Shown here: piece after piece, positions 28,097-36,841 of the stretch | How the letters are laid out: every line of letters starts with the position of its first letter | Numbering within the stretch: the first letter of the stretch is position 1 | From: Aquimarina agarivorans | GTDB taxonomy: Bacteria > Bacteroidota > Bacteroidia > Flavobacteriales > Flavobacteriaceae | Direction of reading: 5' to 3' | DNA length: 54,377 nucleotides | Assembly (NCBI RefSeq): GCF_000218485.1 | Contig: NZ_AFPB01000148.1 | Span: forward strand, 1 to 54,377 | Translations under genes and position numbers: made by a program | Notes under the pieces: generated by a model | Told to the model about the DNA's origin: nothing | Database searches by the model: none | Seen by the model: only the letters and a program-made list of their open reading frames with translations

Positions 28097-30310
28097 TTAA
28101 AAATTATATTTAACACCCACATGAAAAGCTCTTGGGTTTCCTAACGAAAAAGTATTTTCCCCTCTAAAAGTATTAAAAGAAGCTCTTACGGCATATAAGT
28201 CATCAAAAATATTCAATGCCTGACCCCAAATTTCAACATTTTTAAATTTATAAGAAATCAAGCCATTAATGATATTATGTCCGCTATATGTTTCTGTACT
28301 TCTAACAATACTACCTTCACTATTAAAGTTCACCACTTGTCCTTCTAAACTGGTATTATAATCCCCTACCAATTCATGAATTATACTTAATGACAATCCT
28401 TTTATTTGATGTGGTGTGTATATTATTTTAGAGTTTCCTAACCAGTTAGGCGCTACTTCTCTAATACTATTTGAAACATCTCTGTTTGATCTCGTTCTAC
28501 TTTGATCTGGGTTAGTAATGGTTTCTTCTAAAATAAAGTTTTTGTATTTATGTTCGGCATAACTCCCATTATGACTCAATGTAAAATCATGTATTTTAAA
28601 CGAAACTCCATATTCAATTCCTCTAGAAATAGTCCCCCCTGCATTTGTATTTACAATTACTCCGGTAACTTCATCTCTAAATGAAACATCAGTGTCTATA
28701 CCTTCCAAACTATAAGCTGCCAAATCTAACCTTAAACCACTTACAGGAGAGCTATATACCCCTATTTCGAAATTATCAAAAGTAGTCGGTTTTAAATTTC
28801 TATTTTCATCTCCAAGACTTCTGTATAGAGTTGATGTTTGAGGTGGTGTAAATCCGTTAGAATAACTTCCATAAATCCCTAAATTCTTTAAAGGATTGTA
28901 ATTTATTCCAAATTTAGGCGAAAAGTTTCTAAATTGATCTTGTCTATCATTTATTCTATTTGCTGAATTTTCTGTAATTCTATTATTAAAATCATATTTA
29001 AACCTATCATAACGGATAGCACTTGTTATTTTTAAAGATTTGATAGGGTTTATTTCAAATTGCACATATCCAGCATAATTCAAAATATCTGCTTGATAAT
29101 CCAACACAAAATCACTTTCATTAATAGTAAAACTTCTATTAATTCCTGTTTCGGGATCCACAATAATACTTGTGTTTTCTTCTACGTAAGTTTGAGGTGA
29201 AAAATCTACAGCACTACCAATTATTAAACTAGATTTTAATTGATCAAACTTTATTTTATGCTGCACTAAGCCTACATAACTATTAAATCTATTATCATTA
29301 ATTCTTCCCGAACCTGTACCTGTTAATTGTCCTCTATCTCTATTTTGTCGAACTCTAAACGAAGGTATTTGAGCTAATCGATTATCTCGGTACACAAAAC
29401 TAGCTGTTGTTTTGTTTTTGGAATTCCAATCTGTCTCAAAAGTTGAACGAAAACGAATAGCAAATGCATCTCTTTCTGTAAAGGTTTGATCACTTTCAAA
29501 ATTTTCATTATCATAATCTTCCTGACTTAATGAACCTGAAGTATCCGTTCTGTAATCGATAAGATCGTAGACATTTGTCCATTTTATTTTTTCAGAAAAA
29601 TCGTAAACAAATTTAAATGTTGATGCAAATTTTTCATAATCACTATTCCCTAATGGTCCATTGTTGCGTTCGGTGTATTGAGTTCCCGCATAAAACCCTA
29701 ATTTTTCAGAAAGGTATTTGGAAACCTCGAAACCTCCATTAGCCAAACCTAAATCATTCAATTGAAATTGAACACTTCCTGTTAACTCTTTAGAAGGATC
29801 TTTCGTTAGAAAATTAAAACTTCCTCCTACTGCTTCACTTCCATAAATACTGGATGCTGGTCCTTTTAATACTTCTACCCTTTTATAAGAAATAGAGTTG
29901 AGTTCCAACAAAGCATTATGGTTAAAAACTGCTGTTGGACGTAAAGGCAAACCATCTTCCAAATATAAAAATAATGCCCTTGTCGAAATAGGTGAACGCG
30001 TAGCCGTAAAGTGTTGCTCATTTCCTGATGCTTTAGAGGACGAAACAAATACACCCGGAACATCATTTACTATTTGGTCTACACCAAAGGCTTTTACTTC
30101 GTTTAATTCTTTTTGAGAAATTACAGAGATTGCTGCGGGGACTTCCGACCGTTTTTGTTTTTCTCTACTTGCTGAGATAACTACTTCATGTAAAATAGTC
30201 CCGTTTAAAGAATCTTTTTTTGTGTTTGTAATTTCTTTTTGATTTGTTGTTTGTGCATAAGCACTTATGCTTCCAACCAAAGTTGCAAGACTTAAAAAGA
30301 TATATTTCAT
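28097..30310 (-). CDS. TonB-dependent outer-membrane receptor
   Basis: 737 aa. The signal peptide is MKYIFLSLATLVGSISAYAQ. A plug domain (about 45-165) has VVISASREKQKRSEVPAAISVI and VEVLKGPASSIYGSEAVGG. A 22-strand type beta-barrel ends in aromatic Phe (HVGVKYNF). It lacks the N-terminal carboxypeptidase-like domain of SusC proteins, so a siderophore, haem or metal-complex receptor is more likely than a glycan one. The neighbouring PepSY and Cys-motif genes point the same way. The substrate is not known. Confidence 0.9.
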   Translation of the reverse strand: MKYIFLSLATLVGSISAYAQTTNQKEITNTKKDSLNGTILHEVVISASREKQKRSEVPAAISVISQKELNEVKAFGVDQIVNDVPGVFVSSSKASGNEQHFTATRSPISTRALFLYLEDGLPLRPTAVFNHNALLELNSISYKRVEVLKGPASSIYGSEAVGGSFNFLTKDPSKELTGSVQFQLNDLGLANGGFEVSKYLSEKLGFYAGTQYTERNNGPLGNSDYEKFASTFKFVYDFSEKIKWTNVYDLIDYRTDTSGSLSQEDYDNENFESDQTFTERDAFAIRFRSTFETDWNSKNKTTASFVYRDNRLAQIPSFRVRQNRDRGQLTGTGSGRINDNRFNSYVGLVQHKIKFDQLKSSLIIGSAVDFSPQTYVEENTSIIVDPETGINRSFTINESDFVLDYQADILNYAGYVQFEINPIKSLKITSAIRYDRFKYDFNNRITENSANRINDRQDQFRNFSPKFGINYNPLKNLGIYGSYSNGFTPPQTSTLYRSLGDENRNLKPTTFDNFEIGVYSSPVSGLRLDLAAYSLEGIDTDVSFRDEVTGVIVNTNAGGTISRGIEYGVSFKIHDFTLSHNGSYAEHKYKNFILEETITNPDQSRTRSNRDVSNSIREVAPNWLGNSKIIYTPHQIKGLSLSIIHELVGDYNTSLEGQVVNFNSEGSIVRSTETYSGHNIINGLISYKFKNVEIWGQALNIFDDLYAVRASFNTFRGENTFSLGNPRAFHVGVKYNF

Positions 30311-30392
30311 CTTTATTTTTTAATATATAATACAAAGCGATGTGGCCTATTTTCTTTGATAAAAAAGGCCTTATAAAATTTGATAAAATATA

Positions 30393-30776
30393 TTAAACTT
30401 GTGGTGGTGGTGAGGTGATAGAAAGTGATACCAAATAGTCTGAAGCAGTATGGAACCAAACTTTTTTAGTGTCTGAAAAATAAAATTTATTAGATTTTAA
30501 ATCTTGCGTTTTAGTAAAATATACAGGAATAAAAGCTTCAATCAAACTAGTCGCTATTTGTCTTTCGCTAGTTAGTGAATCATCAATTTGAGTAAGGGAT
30601 AATTTTTTTGATAAATGACATTTACCATTACATTTCATTATCGGCTTATCCTTGTTTACACAATACTTTTCAATAATAGTATCAATATTCATTTCAAAAT
30701 AGGCTACGTAACCTAGCTTATATGCTGGTTTAATAGACAAACAAATGAATAACAATATTGTATGATAAATTTTCAA
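30393..30776 (-). CDS. Small exported protein with CNGKCHLSKKL motif, first gene of metal-uptake operon
   Basis: 127 aa of unknown function. A hydrophobic N-terminus may be a signal or anchor. The core has Cys at CVNKDKP and the motif MKCNGKCHLSKKL (three Cys and one His close together), and the protein ends in SITSPPPQV. The Cys/His set and its position directly before a TonB receptor and PepSY protein suggest metal or haem handling, or sensing; this is inference. It is first in the operon, 82 nt before the receptor gene. Confidence 0.7.
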   Translation of the reverse strand: MKIYHTILLFICLSIKPAYKLGYVAYFEMNIDTIIEKYCVNKDKPIMKCNGKCHLSKKLSLTQIDDSLTSERQIATSLIEAFIPVYFTKTQDLKSNKFYFSDTKKVWFHTASDYLVSLSITSPPPQV

Positions 30777-30801
30777 AAAACAACTTTTCTAAAACAATGT
30801 G

Positions 30802-30843
30802 CAAAATTAGTAATACTAACGCTAATAAAATAACTATTAGTAT
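30802..30843 (-). promoter_or_regulatory. -7 box overlapped by inverted repeats upstream of the metal-uptake operon
   Basis: TAATTTTG (minus strand, 30802-30809) fits TAnnTTTG. Overlapping it is the palindrome TTAGTA-A-TACTAA (30807-30819), and a further TTAGTAT half-site lies at 30837-30843. An operator over the core promoter would fit repression by a metal-responsive regulator. It does not match a classical Fur box. Confidence 0.45.
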
Positions 30844-30863
30844 GTGATTTATGATAACAAAAA

Positions 30864-30889
30864 AAAGGTTACTCAAAAAAGTAACCTTT
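30864..30889 (-). terminator. Terminator after the lipocalin-like gene
   Basis: 10-bp stem AAAGGTTACT/AGTAACCTTT with a 6-nt loop, followed by eight T on the minus strand, about 20 nt past the lipoprotein stop. An outer ATGTGAT/ATCACAT pair brackets it. Confidence 0.8.
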
Positions 30890-30909
30890 ATCACATGATG
30901 TTAATTGAA

Positions 30910-31350
30910 TTAGTATATTCGCAAATAAGTCACTGTAGCTTCAAACGGAATTGTAAAATTTAAGAGTAACTCATTTTTATTTACAACCTGGTATTTAGCT
31001 ATTACCAATTTTTTTTCCGCAGTTTCAAAAATATTTCCTTCGTTATCAAAACCACGTATGAACTCACCAACCATTTCGCATTCACCAGTGGATTCATTTA
31101 TTTGATTCCTGCGGTCAATATAAGTTCCATTAATATTAAAATCAATTACCTCCTCCATAAAACATGAATTGGATACATCAGTTCCGTTGGGTAAAACAGC
31201 ACTTTCCAATTGCCATGAACCTAATAGTTTTGCAGTTTTAGGTGTTAATGTTTCGTTGTTGATAGCATCTTTAATATCTTCAAAACTTTCTCCGCATGAA
31301 GTGAAGTTTAATAAAGATAATAGACTTAAAGTAAATAAAATTTTTCTCAT
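30910..31350 (-). CDS. Lipocalin-like lipoprotein
   Basis: 146 aa. Lipoprotein signal MRKILFTLSLLSLLNFTSC (Cys19). The mature part has KLLGSWQLESAVLPNG, two spaced Cys (SCFMEE and ECEMVG) and a beta-rich end, matching small lipocalin-like domains of this phylum. Same plan as the protein at 26150-26596, so the two may be distant paralogues. Ligand unknown. Confidence 0.7.
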   Translation of the reverse strand: MRKILFTLSLLSLLNFTSCGESFEDIKDAINNETLTPKTAKLLGSWQLESAVLPNGTDVSNSCFMEEVIDFNINGTYIDRRNQINESTGECEMVGEFIRGFDNEGNIFETAEKKLVIAKYQVVNKNELLLNFTIPFEATVTYLRIY

Positions 31351-31580
31351 TTTGATAAGTTTTGTTAGTTATAAATCAAATATATATAGTTTATTTTGAA
31401 TTAATTACAAGCTTAAATTTAAATCTGGAATTGCTTTTAGGGCTACTAAATCTTTAAAACAATTTCATACCACAGTAAAAGTCTTTATATTCGCAGATTG
31501 CTAGTTTTTGCTAACAAAATCATAATTTTTCAACGATTTTTTAGTTCTAAATCTGGTTTAATTACCAATAAATAATAGGT

Positions 31581-31850
31581 ATGGGAAAAGAAATGACATT
31601 GGATGTGTTGTCAAGTATCAAAGGAGCTAAAGCTTCACAAGTAGTTGATGATCTTTTTGAAGTAATTAAAAAAGGACATATTATTGATAATTCACCAAGT
31701 AATTACTCAAATTTAAACGCAGTAAGTATTGATAATCTACGTCCGGATGAGGTGATTAAAAGCACAGAGCTTGAACGTAATTTGATTATTGAAAATTTCC
31801 CGAATGAAAAAAATGGTTTTTTAGTAGTTCCTAAAGTGATCGAAGAGTAA
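31581..31850 (+). CDS. Divergent GatC-like subunit
   Basis: 89 aa. The C-terminal half, LRPDEVIKSTELERNLIIENF then NGFLVVPKVIEE, aligns by eye with the conserved GatC end (LR.DEV....R...L..AP...DGFF.VP.VLE). The N-terminal half is short and diverged. It sits 109 nt upstream of gatA and before gatB-aspS. GatC clamps GatA to GatB in the amidotransferase. No other gatC is present in the window. The family call combines the partial match and position and should be tested by profile search. Confidence 0.62.
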   Translation: MGKEMTLDVLSSIKGAKASQVVDDLFEVIKKGHIIDNSPSNYSNLNAVSIDNLRPDEVIKSTELERNLIIENFPNEKNGFLVVPKVIEE

Positions 31851-31959
31851 ATGTAGCATTGTTGTATTTTATTCTTTACAAATACTACAATAGATTAAAG
31901 AGAATAATATAAACAAAATTATGCTCTTTAATGACTAATAATAAAGCATCAAAATAAAG

Positions 31960-33363
31960 ATGAATTCATCAATTAAAGCTTTGCATCAAAGGCTTCAACA
32001 AAAAGAAATATCGTGTGTAGCATTAGTTCAGGAAAAATTGGACTTGCTTAATTCTAGTACATACAACTCATCAAATTATATATTAGAAGAATATGCATTA
32101 AAGCTTGCTAAAAAAGTAGATCAAAAGCTGGCAGATAATGAAACCATTGGATTGCTTGAGGGTATCCCATTTGGTGTCAAAGATGTATATTTATTACAGG
32201 GTACGTACAGTTCCGCGAGTTCCGATTTTTTACGAAACTATAAATCACCGTATACTGCAACAGCTATTCAAAAATTATTAGATGCTGGAGCTATACCAAT
32301 CGTTAAAGAAAATTGTGATAGTTTTGGACACGGGAGTAGTTCTGAAAACACAGTTTTTGGTGCAGTAAAAAATGCAATTGACCAAAACAAAGTTGCTGGA
32401 GGTTCTAGTGGAGGTAGTGCTGTAAATGTAGCCAAAAACTTTACCACTTTTTCTATTGGTGGAGACACTGGAGGGTCTATACGTCAGCCTGCTGGATACA
32501 ATAATGTGTATGGGTTAAAGCCCACCTATGGCAAAATTTCGCGCTACGGATTAATGGCTTATGCATCTTCAACCGATTGTGTTGGACCTATTGCGCAAAA
32601 TTTAGAAGATATTCAAATTGTACTAAACACAATGAGTGGATTGGATTATCGCGATCAAACTACCTTGGTCTCGGAACCCGTTTCTGACGAAAGTCTTAGC
32701 CGGCCTTTAGCTCAAGGAACTAAAATTGGATACTATAAAAACTTTATTGAAAGTGATGCTCTAAGCCCAACTATAAAGGCAGATTTTAAGGCAATGATTG
32801 CCAAATTAGAGGCTGAAGGAATGGAAATAGTTCCTTTGGACTTTTTTGATGCCAGTATTTTGGTATCTACTTACTACGCACTGGCAATGGCTGAAACCGC
32901 AAGTAATTTAGCACGTTTGGATGGTACCAATTACGGAGTTAGAGAGACTGGGAAGGATTTAAAAGAGGGTTATTCTATTACACGTTCCGAAAACTTTACT
33001 GCCGAAACTAAACGTAGAATTGTAGGTGGAAATCAGGTACTATCACAAGGTCATTCCGAAGAAATTTACAATAAAGCACAACAATTGCGTCAGCAAATTA
33101 GCCATCATTTTGATGAAGACTTTAAAAAAGTGGATGTGGTATTATCACCCGTAACCCCTAATCCAGTGCCTGAAATAGGAAATAACTTAAAGAATCCTAT
33201 GACTATGTATCTTTCAGATGCGTATACGGTTGGATTTAGTTTAGGTGGTTTACCAACATTAACAGCTCCACTAGCTATGGAGACAGGAGTACAAATTACT
33301 GCTGCAAAAAAACAAGAAGCTATATTATTTACATGTGCTAATTTCCTAAAACAAGTAGTGTAA
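31960..33363 (+). CDS. gatA: Aspartyl/glutamyl-tRNA amidotransferase subunit A
   Basis: 467 aa amidase-signature protein. It releases ammonia from glutamine for the tRNA-dependent amidation by GatB. The catalytic triad is Lys74 (FGVKDVY), Ser149 (AGGSSGGSA) and Ser173 (GGDTGGSIRQPA), with the same 24-residue Ser-Ser spacing as in known GatA. Slightly shorter than many GatA proteins (about 485). The stop codon overlaps the start of gatB-aspS in TAATG, implying translational coupling. Confidence 0.95.
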   Translation: MNSSIKALHQRLQQKEISCVALVQEKLDLLNSSTYNSSNYILEEYALKLAKKVDQKLADNETIGLLEGIPFGVKDVYLLQGTYSSASSDFLRNYKSPYTATAIQKLLDAGAIPIVKENCDSFGHGSSSENTVFGAVKNAIDQNKVAGGSSGGSAVNVAKNFTTFSIGGDTGGSIRQPAGYNNVYGLKPTYGKISRYGLMAYASSTDCVGPIAQNLEDIQIVLNTMSGLDYRDQTTLVSEPVSDESLSRPLAQGTKIGYYKNFIESDALSPTIKADFKAMIAKLEAEGMEIVPLDFFDASILVSTYYALAMAETASNLARLDGTNYGVRETGKDLKEGYSITRSENFTAETKRRIVGGNQVLSQGHSEEIYNKAQQLRQQISHHFDEDFKKVDVVLSPVTPNPVPEIGNNLKNPMTMYLSDAYTVGFSLGGLPTLTAPLAMETGVQITAAKKQEAILFTCANFLKQVV

Positions 33364-36300
33364 TGGAACAACTAACAGCAGCTTTAGAGAAAAATGGATT
33401 GGAGTTAGTTATAGGTATCGAAACTCATATCCGATTAAATACAAAAACAAAGTTATTCTGTGCTTGTGCAAATCAAGAAACAGAACATCCCAACACCAAT
33501 ATATGTTCCGTTTGTACGGGACAAATGGGCGTATTACCTGCAATTAACGCAGAGGCTATCCGCAAGGCTATCCTATTTGGTAAGGCCGTTGATTCTTCAA
33601 TGAAAAACGAAGTATTATCATGGGATCGTAAGCATTATGAATATCCTGATCAGCCAAAAAACTTTCAGTTAACACAATTTCATAATCCGATTATCCCTGA
33701 TGGAGAAGTAAATTGTTATCGCGATGATGGGACTACGTTTTCAGTTCAAATTGAGCAAACTCATTTGGAAGAAGATGCAGCAAAACTAATGCACGAAGCT
33801 AAAAGTAGTTTGGTAGATTTTAATAAATCTGGGGTACCTTTAATTGAAGTAGTTACCACGCCTTGCATCCGTAATATTAAAGATGCGGCAACCTATGCAC
33901 AGTACTTACAACGTATTGTGCAAAACCTAAAAATATCGGAAGCCAACCTTGAAAAAGGAGAGTTTAAATCTGATGTTTCGGTATCATTACGTAAAAAAGG
34001 AACTTCGGACTTAAATCCACGTACCGAAATCAAAAACTTAAACTCATTTAAGTTTATGGTAGATGCCACCGTGGAAGAAGTAACCAAGCAATTAGCCTAT
34101 TTTGAGGAACATGGCGATTTTAGACCAGATCAAACTACCGTACTTTGGGACGAAGCCTTAAAGCAAACCAAAGTAATGCGTAAAAAGGAATTTGCCGCAG
34201 ATTACCGATTTGCACACGAGCCTGATATTCCTTTTGTAAATATAAAAAGTGCGCTTGAAAAGCTACAGGTAGATACGAATCTATTGCCTTTTGCTATTGA
34301 AACTGCACAAATTAAAGGTGGTGTTCGCCCGCAGGATGCTAAGTTTTTTACTTCGAACTCCTTGCGCTCCAATGTATATACTGCCATAAACAATACGATT
34401 CAGGATCCTTTATTTGTAGCTAAAACTTTATTGAATAACTTAAAGCCTGAAGCTTATATAAAAGCAACAAACACGGTAGCCCTTACCGATATGTTTGCTT
34501 CGTTCAAAGCGGGTTCGATTACTAATGTACTGCTATCAAATGCCATTACTAAGTTATTGGACAACCCCGAGTTTGATTACAAAAAATACTTTGCCGACAA
34601 TTCCATTTCTGACGAAAGTCTATTGGAAGCCATCGATAAAGTAATTACTGAAAATGAAGCCATTGCCAATGATATTAAAGGCGGAAACCAAGGTAAAGCT
34701 GGTATCCTTGTCGGAAAAGTAATTGGCATTGTTGGCAAAGGTGTTTCGGGTAAAGTAGCTCGCGAAAAGATATTAGAACGTCTAGCAGGAGGCAATACTG
34801 CCGATAACGAAAAATCTACTAATAATGCTTCCGCAGAAGGTAGCCAAGCTTCCGCAGAAGGAAAGCAAGAAGCTGAAGAAGAATTACGTCAGATACCCAT
34901 TGTGGTAAAAGACGATTACCGCACACATTTAATCTCAGAACTAACAGAAGAAAATATACAAAACACGGTTACCGTGTCTGGATGGGTAAATAGTGTACGT
35001 GATCACGGAGATTTGGTATTTATTGATTTACGTGATTCTAGTTTCGAAGTATTACAAGTACGTTTGAATGGTGCTGATTTTGAAAACCTAGATGAAATTT
35101 CAAAATTAAAACCAGAATCTGTTATTATGGTTACTGGTAACATAGTAAAACGTAATGAAGATGACTTTAACCCTGGAATTCGCTCAGGGAAATTAGAATT
35201 AGACACAAAAAGCATTGAACTACTCAACTTATCTAAAACGCTTCCTTTTGAATTAAAAAGAGCTAGCAGAACAAGTGAGACTGTTCGTTTTAAATATAAA
35301 TTTTTAGATCACCGTAGTGCCGAAGCTCGTAAAGCGATTGTAAATCGCCACAGAGTATTAAAGTTATTACGTGATATATTAGACAAGGATAATTTCTTAG
35401 AAATTGAAACGCCAATTTTAACTGCCGGAACCGACGAGGGGGCACGTGAATTTATTGTACCTAGTCGTAAGTATGCCGGTTCATTTTACACCCTGCCACA
35501 AGCACCTCAGCAATTTAAACAAATGTTGATGGTTGGTGGGTTTGAAAAGTATTTCCAGGTAGCGCGTTGTTTCCGTGACGAAGATTCTCGTGGAGACCGT
35601 CAGCCCGAGTTTACACAACTCGATTTGGAAATGGCTTTTGTAAGCATGCAAGATATTATTGAGTTGAACACCAAAATGTTCAACGAAATTGTAAAACGTG
35701 TATATGGCAAAAAATGGAAATTATTACCTTTCCAAAGCATTACCTACAAAGAGGCTATGGACAAATACGGTTGTGATCGTCCCGACTTACGTTTTGGATT
35801 AGAAATGCAAGACATTACCGAGATTGTAAAAGCAACCACTTTCCAGGTCTTTAAAAAACCTATTGACGATGGTGGTATTGTAAAATGTATTAAAGTTGCT
35901 GCCGAATTACAAGGCGGCAAACGTATGTCTAAAGGTCAGATTGAAAAACTGACCTCAATCGCGCAAGAAAATGGATTAGGAGGATTGGCCTATATTATTG
36001 TAAATGAAAATGATTTACAATCGCCAATTATTAAATATTTAGGTGAGGATATTGCTGCTCAAATTATCGCAGCCTCCGAAGCTAAAATAGGTGATATTGT
36101 ATTCTTTTCCGCAGCTGATTATAAAACAGCTAATAAAGCCTTAGATGCGGTACGACAGGAATTGGGAGCTATGCTTAAGCTAATTGATCCAAAAGTACTA
36201 TGTCCTGCTTGGGTAGTTGATTTCCCTATGTTTGAAAAAACAGATGATGGTCATTGGACGTTTACCCACAATCCATTCTCCATGCCAGCTATGTACGACT

Positions 36301-36704
36301 TAGACAAGCACATGAAAAATGATGGCGGAGATGAAGTTGGTGAAATTATTGCACAACAATATGATTTAATACTTAATGGATACGAAATCGGAGGAGGTTC
36401 CATACGTGCTCACAAACCTGAAATCCTTGAGGCTACTTATAAAAATATGGGCTACAACAAAGAGGAAATGATGAAAAGTGTAGGTACCATGTATAAAGCC
36501 TTCCATTACGGAGCACCACCACACGGAGGTATTGCTTGGGGAGTTGATCGATTGCTAATGATTTTAGAGAAAAAAGCCTCTATACGTGAAGTAATGGCAT
36601 TTCCTAAAACAGGTTCTAGTGAAGATTTACTTTTTGAAAGTCCTTCGCCACTTTCCGAAGGTAAAATTGCTGCAGCTAACGTTAAAGTGGTTAATAAAAT
36701 TTAA
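33363..36704 (+). CDS. gatB/aspS: Fused GatB amidotransferase and aspartyl-tRNA synthetase
   Basis: 1113 aa, one uninterrupted frame. Residues 1-478 are a full GatB: GIETHIRLNTKTKLF, zinc Cys33/35/48/51, DFNKSGVPLIEVVT, and the tail ending KVAREKILERLAGG. Residues about 479-511 are an Ala/Glu/Lys-rich linker with an internal repeat. From about 512 there is a full bacterial AspRS: anticodon-binding OB domain, motif 2 from Phe737 (FRDEDSRGDRQPEFTQ), GAD insertion domain, and motif 3 from Gly1055 (GGIAWGVDRLL). His548 (VRDHGD) falls at the site that is His in non-discriminating and Leu in discriminating AspRS. The fusion should charge tRNA(Asn) with Asp and amidate it on the same chain; that function is inference. 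Confidence 0.93.
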   Translation: MEQLTAALEKNGLELVIGIETHIRLNTKTKLFCACANQETEHPNTNICSVCTGQMGVLPAINAEAIRKAILFGKAVDSSMKNEVLSWDRKHYEYPDQPKNFQLTQFHNPIIPDGEVNCYRDDGTTFSVQIEQTHLEEDAAKLMHEAKSSLVDFNKSGVPLIEVVTTPCIRNIKDAATYAQYLQRIVQNLKISEANLEKGEFKSDVSVSLRKKGTSDLNPRTEIKNLNSFKFMVDATVEEVTKQLAYFEEHGDFRPDQTTVLWDEALKQTKVMRKKEFAADYRFAHEPDIPFVNIKSALEKLQVDTNLLPFAIETAQIKGGVRPQDAKFFTSNSLRSNVYTAINNTIQDPLFVAKTLLNNLKPEAYIKATNTVALTDMFASFKAGSITNVLLSNAITKLLDNPEFDYKKYFADNSISDESLLEAIDKVITENEAIANDIKGGNQGKAGILVGKVIGIVGKGVSGKVAREKILERLAGGNTADNEKSTNNASAEGSQASAEGKQEAEEELRQIPIVVKDDYRTHLISELTEENIQNTVTVSGWVNSVRDHGDLVFIDLRDSSFEVLQVRLNGADFENLDEISKLKPESVIMVTGNIVKRNEDDFNPGIRSGKLELDTKSIELLNLSKTLPFELKRASRTSETVRFKYKFLDHRSAEARKAIVNRHRVLKLLRDILDKDNFLEIETPILTAGTDEGAREFIVPSRKYAGSFYTLPQAPQQFKQMLMVGGFEKYFQVARCFRDEDSRGDRQPEFTQLDLEMAFVSMQDIIELNTKMFNEIVKRVYGKKWKLLPFQSITYKEAMDKYGCDRPDLRFGLEMQDITEIVKATTFQVFKKPIDDGGIVKCIKVAAELQGGKRMSKGQIEKLTSIAQENGLGGLAYIIVNENDLQSPIIKYLGEDIAAQIIAASEAKIGDIVFFSAADYKTANKALDAVRQELGAMLKLIDPKVLCPAWVVDFPMFEKTDDGHWTFTHNPFSMPAMYDLDKHMKNDGGDEVGEIIAQQYDLILNGYEIGGGSIRAHKPEILEATYKNMGYNKEEMMKSVGTMYKAFHYGAPPHGGIAWGVDRLLMILEKKASIREVMAFPKTGSSEDLLFESPSPLSEGKIAAANVKVVNKI

Positions 36705-36727
36705 AGTCATTAACCTATATATTATTT

Positions 36728-36763
36728 AAAAAATCCACTTTTGTAAGTAAGAGTGGATTTTTT
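36728..36763 (+). terminator. Terminator of the gatC-like/gatA/gatB-aspS operon
   Basis: 12-bp stem AAAAAATCCACT/AGTGGATTTTTT with a 12-nt loop, 24 nt past the stop codon. Confidence 0.85.
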
Positions 36764-36841
36764 GATTCGAACTAGTAAAATCTCGCTAACAAATAATATG
36801 TTATTTAACAAAACAAAGACCTAATTAAAATCAAGGATATT

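Noticed and set aside
28097..30310. SusC-type glycan receptor
   Set aside because: No N-terminal carboxypeptidase-like domain and no SusD gene next to it; PepSY partner points to metal or haem uptake.
30807..30819. Classical Fur box
   Set aside because: The sequence does not match the GATAATGATAATCATTATC consensus; kept only as an unknown operator.
34577..35227. Minus-strand ORFs opposite gatB-aspS
   Set aside because: Shadows of a highly conserved gene; no independent features.
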